Positions 27,985-35,146 of a stretch of DNA of 64,000 nucleotides are shown here, piece by piece (position 1 is the stretch's first letter; each line of letters begins with the position of its first letter). The DNA is from Rippkaea orientalis PCC 8801. Lineage in GTDB: Bacteria; Cyanobacteriota; Cyanobacteriia; Cyanobacteriales; Microcystaceae. The translations under genes and the position numbers were made by a program. The notes under the pieces were generated by a model that saw nothing but the letters and a program-made list of their open reading frames with translations, had not been told where the DNA came from and ran no database searches. The stretch covers positions 62,001 through 126,000 of the forward strand of contig NC_011726.1 in assembly GCF_000021805.1 (NCBI RefSeq), read 5' to 3'.

Positions 27985-28755
27985 TCAACTGTAAAGTTCT
28001 TTGTCAAGTTCATTAATAGTTTTAGCCACTTTATCAAGGATTAAATGATATTCTAAATTAATCAATGACCAAAATGAATGACCAGCCATCAACTCTATGT
28101 TATAGTTTTGGACAGATTTAGAACTTATTGTCCATGAACTTCCCATGTCTAAAGCTGCTGCAAATATTGAATAAGGATGAATTTTTAATTCTTCAATACT
28201 TCTATCCTTTTGACTTCCCGTTAATGTATCTTTCTTAGTTTTTAGTTGTGTGTATTTAATTACTCCTTGATCATAAATAATTAAGTCCACTCCTTTAAGT
28301 TTAATTCCTAATTCTTGATTGGGAATATATACTTGGTTACTTAAATTAGCAATATCTTCAAATTTATGACCTAAATTCTCTGAAATAAAACGAGTATATA
28401 TATTAGAAAGATATAAATTTTCACTTCCCGAAAATTCAAATATATTTTTAAACCGTTTGTTACTGGTTCTACTGATTTGTCTAAATTTTTGTTTTTCTTG
28501 ACCCAATCCCTGTAAAACTTCATCTTTGAAAATAGCCATGATTTTATCTATCTCATCATGAATATTTAATGATATTTGCTTTGGTAAGGAATCGGGGAAA
28601 TAATCATAAAGATAATCATCTAAAACCCTACATAATTGATAAGTATCAACTAAGTTTTTAGCAAGATCTTTAGGAACCTTTATGATATTTTTTCTTCTCA
28701 TTATCTGAGTAGTTAATTCAGCCTTATTATGATGATAGTTATAAAGTTTATCCAT
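27985..28755 (-). CDS. Putative type II restriction endonuclease (PD-(D/E)XK-like)
   Basis: 256 aa with no family I recognise outright. Residues 157-172 hold GVDLIIYD followed by YTQLKTKK, that is Asp157 - 12 residues - Gln170-x-Lys172, a common variant of the PD-(D/E)XK catalytic pair; acidic residues in 'ISENLGHKFEDI' could supply a third. Rest is mainly helical with a charged N-terminus. The position directly ahead of a C5 methyltransferase and the size (230-260 aa is usual for such enzymes) support a cognate endonuclease. Its ATG overlaps the stop of nnr as TAATG, so translation is coupled. AT-rich with many rare-like AAA/ATT codons. Confidence 0.6.
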   Translation of the reverse strand: MDKLYNYHHNKAELTTQIMRRKNIIKVPKDLAKNLVDTYQLCRVLDDYLYDYFPDSLPKQISLNIHDEIDKIMAIFKDEVLQGLGQEKQKFRQISRTSNKRFKNIFEFSGSENLYLSNIYTRFISENLGHKFEDIANLSNQVYIPNQELGIKLKGVDLIIYDQGVIKYTQLKTKKDTLTGSQKDRSIEELKIHPYSIFAAALDMGSSWTISSKSVQNYNIELMAGHSFWSLINLEYHLILDKVAKTINELDKELYS

Positions 28756-30326
28756 TATTTTACAATACCTACTTTAACTAACCATTGAGATAGGGTAAAC
28801 GCATCTACTCCTAACTCAGTACGTTCTTTCGCTGCTAAAATTCCCGCTTGTGCGTGCCACCAAGCAGCAGTCGCAACGATTCCCCCTACATCAACCCCTG
28901 TTTCTATTTTCCCTCCAGAGGCGATATTTTGCGCCAATAAGCCCCCTATTAACCCCGTTAGGACATCCCCACTACCCCCCCGTGCCAAAGCGGGTGTACT
29001 CTCAGAAATCAGCCATACAGAACCATTAGGGGTAGCGATCGCAGTCCGAGCCCCTTTTAATAGAATAATCGCCCCAGTGTCTTGCGCTGCTGTCCGAACG
29101 GCAGCAATGCGATCGCAACCAGGATCAGAAATATTCGGGAAAAGTCGCTTAAATTCCCCTAAATGGGGCGTTAATATCGTGGTAGCCTTGCGTTGAGAGA
29201 GAGAGTCCATGGTTCCTAATTTGGCTAAAATATTCAACGCATCCGCATCTAAAATCACGGGACAGTTTGCCTTCAAGACTTTTTCAACGACTGATGTCAC
29301 TTCTTGCGTTAATCCGGGACCACAGCCGATGATATCGTAATTATTAAAATCTGCGGCTAGAGGAGGGAGTTCTGCGATCGCACCGTTTTCCGTTTCGGGA
29401 CAGTCAATAATTAACGCATCGGGTAAATGACTGACTAACAGAGATTTTAGGGACTCAGGAACAGCAATAGACAGCATTCCTACCCCACTACTGCGGGCTC
29501 CCAACCCCGTTAAAATGCTACCCCCTGCATAGCGACGAGAACCGCAAATGAGAAGAAGATGTCCCTGTTGATATTTGTGGGTGACTAGGGGACGGGGTAA
29601 AGGCAAAAACCCTCGCGCGAGGGTTGGGGTTAAAATTTGTAAAGGGGCAGGTTTTGCAACAATTGCCCAAACATCTTTAGGAGGAATACCAAAATTAATC
29701 CGTTCAACATTTCCGAGATATTCTAAAGCTTTATCTTGAAAAAATACAGGTTTCCATAGCCCTAAACAAAGCGTATAAGTTGCTTTGATTGCTATTCCTA
29801 AAACTTCTCCCGTATCCGTGTTTAATCCTGAAGGAAGATCAACACTAATAATAGGGATATTCAGGTGATTAATAAACTCTATTGCTTGGGCAATATTTCC
29901 TGATAGTTCTCTAGTTAACCCAAAGCCAAATAGACCATCAATAATTAACTCACAATTCTCTAAAAATTCAATTTCTTGAGAGTAAGGAATGCCTAAACTC
30001 TGAGCATATTTTAGGTGTTGAATCGTTAATTCTTTTGATTGAATGAACGGGCGATATAAACAAACATTATAGCCTTGTAGATGTAATTCTCTAGCAATAA
30101 CTAAAGCATCTCCACCATTATGACCTGGCCCCACTAAAATACCCACCCGTGACAGATTACAAAGGGGGTAAAGTTCTTGAATGCGTCGAGACATTAATAA
30201 GGCAGCTTTTTCCATTAAAGCAGCAACCGGCATTCCTGCTTCAAAGAGTCTGCTTTCAATTTTCCCCATTTGATCAGCCGTCACGACAATAGATTCAAGG
30301 GGATCAAATGCGTCTAATTTCATCAT
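28755..30326 (-). CDS. nnr: Bifunctional NAD(P)H-hydrate epimerase / ADP-dependent dehydratase
   Basis: 523 aa, YjeF N-terminal epimerase domain (about 1-220, with GPGHNGGDALVIA at 66-78) joined to the ribokinase-like C-terminal dehydratase (about 245-520, with 'GCGPGLT', 'ILDADALNI', 'ILKGARTAIATPNGS' and GGSGDVLTGL). It repairs hydrated NAD(P)H, a housekeeping role. Unusual is its position: it sits between an EVE-domain gene (33 bp) and a restriction-type gene (TAATG overlap). HIP1 sites are present in this gene, unlike in the two genes downstream. Confidence 0.93.
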   Translation of the reverse strand: MMKLDAFDPLESIVVTADQMGKIESRLFEAGMPVAALMEKAALLMSRRIQELYPLCNLSRVGILVGPGHNGGDALVIARELHLQGYNVCLYRPFIQSKELTIQHLKYAQSLGIPYSQEIEFLENCELIIDGLFGFGLTRELSGNIAQAIEFINHLNIPIISVDLPSGLNTDTGEVLGIAIKATYTLCLGLWKPVFFQDKALEYLGNVERINFGIPPKDVWAIVAKPAPLQILTPTLARGFLPLPRPLVTHKYQQGHLLLICGSRRYAGGSILTGLGARSSGVGMLSIAVPESLKSLLVSHLPDALIIDCPETENGAIAELPPLAADFNNYDIIGCGPGLTQEVTSVVEKVLKANCPVILDADALNILAKLGTMDSLSQRKATTILTPHLGEFKRLFPNISDPGCDRIAAVRTAAQDTGAIILLKGARTAIATPNGSVWLISESTPALARGGSGDVLTGLIGGLLAQNIASGGKIETGVDVGGIVATAAWWHAQAGILAAKERTELGVDAFTLSQWLVKVGIVK

Positions 30327-30359
30327 CTTTTATCCTTTAGAATGACTTGACTATTCCCT

Positions 30360-30785
30360 TTAACCTTTCAATTGATAAATCCTATCCCATTGTTCAGAGG
30401 TGACTTTAAAATTGGTACTATTGGGAGCGCGAATGACTAATAATTGTTTAAGAATAGCATCGTGTTTTAACTCATGTTTTCGTAAAGGTTGTCCTAATAA
30501 TTTACGAACAAAACTAATTGTAGCGCGGGGCTTTTCTAATTTAGCATTTTTAGGATTAATCCAGTAATTGGCATCAGGCAATTCCGCAAAAATCTGGGGA
30601 GTTTCAATAATTTGGGCAATGGCATAAATTCCCGCTTCTGACCCCGCTATCCAGACTAAAACCCCATCTCCAACCCCCATATCTTTACCATAGCGAGTCA
30701 CTAACCAAGGCATTTTTTCTAATTCACGAATAGCATCAGTAATGCGATAGTATTTAGGGTTTCCTTGAAATAACCAATAAGCCAT
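30360..30785 (-). CDS. EVE domain protein
   Basis: 141 aa, a single EVE domain (PUA-like) covering the protein: 'AYWLFQGNPKYYRI', 'WLVTRYGKDMGVGDGVLVWIAG', 'AGIYAIAQIIETPQ'. EVE folds bind modified bases in DNA or RNA, and in bacteria are found in modification-dependent restriction enzymes or as stand-alone readers. Here it opens a same-strand run EVE - nnr - putative endonuclease - C5 methyltransferase, suggesting a reader of the 5mC mark, an inference from context. The composite repeat lies directly upstream. Confidence 0.85.
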   Translation of the reverse strand: MAYWLFQGNPKYYRITDAIRELEKMPWLVTRYGKDMGVGDGVLVWIAGSEAGIYAIAQIIETPQIFAELPDANYWINPKNAKLEKPRATISFVRKLLGQPLRKHELKHDAILKQLLVIRAPNSTNFKVTSEQWDRIYQLKG

Positions 30786-30787
30786 GG

Positions 30788-30946
30788 TAGGGAGGATGGG
30801 GGAGTAGGGGAGTGGGGAGGGTGGGGAGGGTGGGGAGGGTGGGGAGAGTGGGGGAGTGGGGGAGTGGGGAGGGTGGGGAGAGATATTAACTTCTGCCTCC
30901 TGCCTTCTGCCTCCTGCCTCCTGCCTCCTGCCTCCTGCCTGTTGCC
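30788..30946. repeat. Composite repeat: G-rich 9-mer array plus eight heptamers
   Basis: 30788-30881 is G-rich on the + strand with tandem GTGGGGAGG 9-mers (30812-30838, plus a variant) and (G)AGTGGGG units, able to form G-quadruplexes. A short AGATATTAAC linker (30881-30890) leads to eight 7-mers TYCTGCC (TTCTGCC, TCCTGCC, ... TGTTGCC) at 30891-30946, whose last base is the last base of the stop codon of the dehydrogenase gene. Same layout at 34953-35051 and 50798-50875. Confidence 0.9.
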
Positions 30947-32067
30947 TATACTGTTGTAGACACCATTGCTGCTAATAATTGATCAGGTGAAACAGCAAAA
31001 GGTAGACGATGAATATCAGATTTAGGCTGACAAGTAATCTCAGCCGCTTGGCGTAATTCGGCTAACGTTGCCTTTGATAATCCTAACCCTTCTAAGGTTT
31101 TTGGTAAGCCAATTTGTTCATAAAACTTCAACAATTGTTGTCGAGAAGAAACCGCTAATTGATTACCCTGGATCATCTCTTCTAGACGCAATTGAACTAA
31201 AATACCATAGGCTACCTTTTCCCCATGTAACGTCCCATGGGCAGCCGGAATATGGGTTAATCCATTATGTACCGCATGGGCAGCCACTGTGCGACAATTT
31301 GCCCCACCTAACCCCCCAATAACTCCCGCTAACAACACACAAGCATCAACTACCTCTCTCCATTCCTCACCTCCAGGCGTTTCTAAGGCAGCTACGGACT
31401 TCTGAAACAAGAGATCCCGCAAAACTCGCGCTTGTTGAACCGCAGCAATCGTCAAGGTGGCTGTTGAGGTTCCACTGCTGACGGATGCTTCATACCATTT
31501 AGCGATCGCATCACCAATTCCGGCAACTAATGTCCGTTTTGGAGCCTTTTTAACGATTTCGTAGTCCAGAATTACTAAGTCGGGGCATTTGACGAGGGGA
31601 ACATCGTACTGAAACGCTCCTTCATCGGAATAGATATTTGATAAAGCCGTCCAAGCGGCACAGGTTGCTGCCGATGTTGGTATCGTAATGATGGGTAACT
31701 GATGCTGATGAGCGAGTAATTTAGCCGTATCGAGGGCTTTACCGCCGCCTACCCCGATAATAAAGTCTCCCTGATGCTGTTTTAAGGCTGTTTCTAAGGC
31801 TTCTAACGAACTTTCTGAACAATCTGGGGTATAGGGAGCTTGGGCAGATTGTAGCTTAAATTTCTTGAAGATGGGGTCAAGGTGAGGTGAGATAACTTTG
31901 AGGGTTTGCTGTCCCCCAACGACTAAAGGACGTTCACCTAAACGGGCGATCGCATTTCCCGCTTGGAGGAGAATAGCTTCTCCTTTGAGTACCTGAGTCG
32001 GAGAAACGAATAAAGAGGTTAAGGTGGTATGGGTAGAAGAAGACAAAGAGGCGGTTTTTGGCTGCAT
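30946..32067 (-). CDS. Iron-containing alcohol/glycerol dehydrogenase family protein
   Basis: 373 aa. NAD-binding GVGGGKALDTAK at 105-116, then 'TIPTSAATCAAWTALSNIY' and the metal-binding C-terminal half with 'GIGDAIAKWYEA' and two His in 'AHAVHNGLTHIPAAHGTLHGEKVAYG'. This is the GldA-like branch of the iron-containing dehydrogenases, usually oxidising glycerol or small polyols, or reducing 2-hydroxyketones; the metal may be zinc. Substrate not readable. The stop codon touches a heptamer repeat array. Confidence 0.82.
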   Translation of the reverse strand: MQPKTASLSSSTHTTLTSLFVSPTQVLKGEAILLQAGNAIARLGERPLVVGGQQTLKVISPHLDPIFKKFKLQSAQAPYTPDCSESSLEALETALKQHQGDFIIGVGGGKALDTAKLLAHQHQLPIITIPTSAATCAAWTALSNIYSDEGAFQYDVPLVKCPDLVILDYEIVKKAPKRTLVAGIGDAIAKWYEASVSSGTSTATLTIAAVQQARVLRDLLFQKSVAALETPGGEEWREVVDACVLLAGVIGGLGGANCRTVAAHAVHNGLTHIPAAHGTLHGEKVAYGILVQLRLEEMIQGNQLAVSSRQQLLKFYEQIGLPKTLEGLGLSKATLAELRQAAEITCQPKSDIHRLPFAVSPDQLLAAMVSTTV

Positions 32068-32231
32068 CTTAAAGCTGAGGATGGGTGGTCTAACTAGAAT
32101 AGGATCTTTAATCTACCCTAGCAAATTGGTTAACTTAGTGAAATCTTAATCTTAAAATAAAAATTTAGATAGGGAGAGACGTTCGGCTTATATCAACCAA
32201 TCTGACCAAAGTTAATTATTTCTTGAAAATC

Positions 32232-32885
32232 ATGACAAAAACACTACCTAAAGCAGAAAATAGAACGCTATTAACCGGAATTAGATGGGAAACCTATCAA
32301 AGATTATCCTTCGATTTAGCAGAAAATCCTCATCAAAAATTGACCTATGATCAAGGAATATTGGAAATTATGACTCCCTTGCCAGAACATGAAATCAATA
32401 AAGGTTTTTTAGGCAGACTGGTACAAACCACAACGGAGGTATTAGGATTAGAAATATTAAGTCTAGGTTCTACAACGTTGAGTCGAAAAGATTTAGAAAA
32501 AGGGATTGAACCCGATGAATGTTTTTATATTACAAATGAAGCCTTGATACGGGGTCAAATCAAATTTGATTTGACTGTAGATCCTGCCCCTGATTTAGCG
32601 ATTGAGATTGATATTACTAGCAGTTCTTTAAATCGTTTAACGATTTATGAGTCTTTAGGAATTGGGGAACTATGGCGTTTTGATGGCCAGGATTTATTTA
32701 TTTATTGTTTAAAACAGGGCAGGTATCAAGAACAAAACGCTTCTGAAGTTTTGCCTATTTTATCTAGATCCATTATTTTAGGCTTTCTCAAAAGACGGGG
32801 CGAAATAGGAGAAAATGCTTTACTTCGTGAGTTTCGTCAATGGTTACTCCAATCAACCGATAAATTAATCAAAAAAACCCCTTGA
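32232..32885 (+). CDS. Uma2 family (DUF820) endonuclease-like protein, copy 2
   Basis: 217 aa from ATG 32232; an upstream TTG at 32223 would add three residues. 'LTYDQGILEIMTPLPEHEINK', 'EPDECFYI', 'APDLAIEIDITSSSLNRLTIYESLGIGELWRFDG' are standard Uma2 landmarks with the acidic catalytic-like residues in place. Divergent from the dehydrogenase gene, transcribed alone, and followed by a strong hairpin that terminates the opposite strand. Sequence is far from the other two Uma2 copies here. Confidence 0.85.
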   Translation: MTKTLPKAENRTLLTGIRWETYQRLSFDLAENPHQKLTYDQGILEIMTPLPEHEINKGFLGRLVQTTTEVLGLEILSLGSTTLSRKDLEKGIEPDECFYITNEALIRGQIKFDLTVDPAPDLAIEIDITSSSLNRLTIYESLGIGELWRFDGQDLFIYCLKQGRYQEQNASEVLPILSRSIILGFLKRRGEIGENALLREFRQWLLQSTDKLIKKTP

Positions 32886-32975
32886 AAAGCTCTTTCAACT
32901 AACAGGTTGACAACTTTTCATTTTTCTGATATTTTATAATGTATACTGAGACTTTTTCGTATTAAAAACTAATCA

Positions 32976-32998
32976 AAAACCCCGTCCTCAGGGGACGG
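32976..32998 (-). terminator. Intrinsic terminator after the UspA gene
   Basis: On the minus strand CCGTCC, a 5-nt loop, GGACGG, then GGTTTTTGA: a GC-rich 6-bp stem followed by five T, 12 bp past the stop of the UspA-family gene. This is the most convincing intrinsic terminator in the window. Confidence 0.8.
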
Positions 32999-33009
32999 TA
33001 GCCTTGATG

Positions 33010-33423
33010 CTAGGGAATAATTAAGACAGGACAAGGAGAGAGGTTAATAACCCGGTTAGTAACACTTTCTGACGCGCCTTCAGTGGTTAACCCCAGTCCA
33101 CGACATCCCATAACAATTAAATCAGCATTGACTTCATCGGCCACATCGCAGATGGTAAAAGAAGGCATTCCTTCTCGTTCAAGGATATCCGCTTCAATGC
33201 CTTTGTTAGCAAAAAGTGCCTGAGCCCCTTGTAATAATTTAGCCACCGCTTCAGCAGAACCCATCACCCCTTTTTCTTCAGTTTCTCCTGCTTCGGGGGA
33301 TTTTTCGACAACCGATAATAAGACTAGGCGACTATTATAGGTTTTGACGATATTAGCGACTGTTTCAGCCGCCTCGCGGGCTTCTCGACTTTGATCCACA
33401 GGGAATAACACGGTATTAAACAT
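33010..33423 (-). CDS. Universal stress protein (UspA family)
   Basis: 137 aa, single Usp domain: N-terminal 'NTVLFPVDQSREAREAAETV' with the conserved Asp, and C-terminal 'DLIVMGCRGLGLTTEGASESVTNRVINLSPCPVLIIP'. The ATP-binding G-x2-G-x9-G-S/T loop is altered (GCRGLG... GASESV), so nucleotide binding could differ from the UspA/MJ0577 type. Single gene, terminated by the hairpin at 32976-32998. Confidence 0.88.
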   Translation of the reverse strand: MFNTVLFPVDQSREAREAAETVANIVKTYNSRLVLLSVVEKSPEAGETEEKGVMGSAEAVAKLLQGAQALFANKGIEADILEREGMPSFTICDVADEVNADLIVMGCRGLGLTTEGASESVTNRVINLSPCPVLIIP

Positions 33424-33556
33424 AATTTAATCTATCTCCCGTATTTGTATAATCAACGTTTAACCGAAAATTTAGTCATCTCTAGTGATTTTATTTCTAT
33501 TATCGCAGGGATTGATGGTTCTTTTTGCTGTTGTCTTGTTAAAATTTCAGATGTTC

Positions 33557-33573
33557 GGTGGGCAATGCCCACC
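33557..33573. repeat. Short palindrome GGTGGGCA/TGCCCACC followed by CTAC
   Basis: Eight-base arms with one base between, followed by CTACGG. It lies just past the stop of the DUF4330 gene. A second copy with one change (GGTGAGCA) is at 43382-43398, also next to the 3' end of a minus-strand gene and also followed by CTAC. Confidence 0.6.
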
Positions 33574-33589
33574 CTACGGTTAATGATGA

Positions 33590-34120
33590 CTACTTAAGGA
33601 TGCGTACATCGATGGTGCTACTATTAAAGTTATAATTTTTGCCTTCTAGCTCGATTAATGTGCCAATTTTGACTTTTTGACTGCCTAGGACTGCGCCAGT
33701 ATCGGTAATTTCGGCTTCTCCTCCTAGGGTTAAAATCATATCAGTATAATAGGCTGCTTCCGGTCGAGGATCGGGCAATGCTTTAACAGAACCATCGGGT
33801 TGAGGAACCAGGGTATTTCTTTCAAAAGGACTAACTTTCTTGATTTCCACTTCCCCTGCGGGTTGGTTACGAATAACAATATTAGTTTTTTTATTCGTCT
33901 GAAATTGTTCAAACAAAGACTGAGGATCTCGAATCCCCAAACCGCGTACAATAACATCAACTTCGATGGGTTGTTTAGACATTTGTGCGATGCTGCTAAC
34001 ACCTGATTTACCAGGAACCACAAAAATGCCAACAATCACCAGAAAAATAACTAAGGCTGCGCCTAAATCTAAAACGCTAACTTTACCAAATAAACGGCCT
34101 TTAGAATCTAATAATTTCAT
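33590..34120 (-). CDS. DUF4330 membrane-anchored protein
   Basis: 176 aa. Short cytoplasmic N-terminus (MKLLDSKGRLFGKVSVLDLG), one membrane segment (about 20-38, AALVIFLVIVGIFVV), and an extracytoplasmic domain with paired beta segments ('EVDVIVRGLGIRDPQSLFEQ', 'GEVEIKKVSPF', 'MILTLGGEAEITDTGAVLGSQ'). This is the DUF4330 pattern, conserved in cyanobacteria and of unknown role. The gene is divergent from hisB. Confidence 0.82.
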   Translation of the reverse strand: MKLLDSKGRLFGKVSVLDLGAALVIFLVIVGIFVVPGKSGVSSIAQMSKQPIEVDVIVRGLGIRDPQSLFEQFQTNKKTNIVIRNQPAGEVEIKKVSPFERNTLVPQPDGSVKALPDPRPEAAYYTDMILTLGGEAEITDTGAVLGSQKVKIGTLIELEGKNYNFNSSTIDVRILK

Positions 34121-34303
34121 AATTAATGGTTAATTTAAAGTACAAATTCGTCAAAATTAAGACGAGAATAAGCAGTTAATGGACTCTAGCTTGAGTCAAT
34201 AAACGATAAATCGAAGCAATTCTATCATAGTCTTTGGCTGCTTCATTGAAGCAGACGAATGATCGAGATCAAAGTATCCCGAATTTTTAGGAACTTGATG
34301 TAG

Positions 34304-34309
34304 TATAAT
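34304..34309 (+). promoter_or_regulatory. Candidate -10 box (TATAAT) for hisB
   Basis: Exact TATAAT 26 bp ahead of the hisB ATG; no good -35 at 16-18 bp spacing is seen, so the promoter may depend on an activator or on an extended -10. Confidence 0.45.
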
Positions 34310-34335
34310 AGAAGATTAATTACTATTTTGAAGGT

Positions 34336-34950
34336 ATGTCGAGTCAAGATCCCTCATTTTTACCGAGAATAGCCTCCGTCAGTCGCACCACAAAAGAAAC
34401 GGATGTGATGGTGAGGGTAAATTTAGATGGCCAAGGAAAATGCGAGTCTCAAACAGGTATTCCGTTTCTCGATCACATGATTCATCAAATTGCATCCCAT
34501 GGATTAATTGATCTAGACGTGAAAGCAACTGGAGATATCGAAATTGATGATCATCATACTAATGAAGATGTGGGAATTACCCTAGGTCAAGCATTAGGGA
34601 AAGCGTTAGGCGATCGCAAAGGAATTGTCCGTTTTGGTCATTTTATTGCCCCTTTAGATGAAGCCTTAATTCAAGTGTCGTTAGACTTTTCGGGACGACC
34701 TCACCTGAGTTATGGGTTAGACATTCCCACCCAAAGAGTAGGGACTTATGATACTCAGTTAGTCCGAGAATTTTTTGTCGCGGTAGTTAACCATAGCCTA
34801 ATGACCTTACACATTCGTCAATTAGACGGCATTAATTCCCATCATATCATTGAAGCAACTTTCAAAGCTTTTGCCAGAGCCCTGCGGATGGCCTCAGAAA
34901 TTGATCCCCGTCGTTCTCAGGATATTCCCAGTTCTAAAGGAGTGTTGTAG
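34336..34950 (+). CDS. hisB: Imidazoleglycerol-phosphate dehydratase
   Basis: 204 aa, full-length for the monofunctional enzyme. Two metal-binding His clusters are visible: '[12 protein letters not shown]' and '[20 protein letters not shown]'. It carries out the sixth step of histidine synthesis (IGP to imidazole acetol phosphate). As often in cyanobacteria it stands alone, without other his genes. A composite heptamer/C-rich repeat begins 2 bp past the stop codon. Confidence 0.95.
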   Translation: MSSQDPSFLPRIASVSRTTKETDVMVRVNLDGQGKCESQTGIPFLDHMIHQIASHGLIDLDVKATGDIEIDDHHTNEDVGITLGQALGKALGDRKGIVRFGHFIAPLDEALIQVSLDFSGRPHLSYGLDIPTQRVGTYDTQLVREFFVAVVNHSLMTLHIRQLDGINSHHIIEATFKAFARALRMASEIDPRRSQDIPSSKGVL

Positions 34951-34952
34951 AA

Positions 34953-35051
34953 GGGAATGGGGAATAGGCAATAGGCAATAGGTAGAAGTTAATTTTATCT
35001 CCTCCTCTTCCCCCCCTCACCCCCTCACCCCCTCACCCCCTCACTCCCTCA
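34953..35051. repeat. Composite repeat: five heptamers, linker, C-rich octamer array
   Basis: Heptamers GGGAATG, GGGAATA, GGCAATA, GGCAATA, GGTAGAA (34953-34987), then GTTAATTTTATCT as linker, then CCCCCTCA octamers (four exact at 35012-35043, one degenerate to 35051). Read in the direction of hisB the order stop codon - heptamers - GTTAAT - C-rich array is the same as at 30946 and 50878 read in their gene direction. Confidence 0.88.
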
Positions 35052-35146
35052 CCCACTCGCTTCAACTCAGGTTAAGATAGAATATCGGTAAAAAAGATGA
35101 TTTCGTCGAATCGGGGATTAATCATCCCTAATAAGCGATAGGTATT

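Noticed and set aside
33736-34035. 99-codon frame inside DUF4330 gene, alternative frame
   Set aside because: Overlaps the conserved DUF4330 gene in the same direction and lacks homology-like features.
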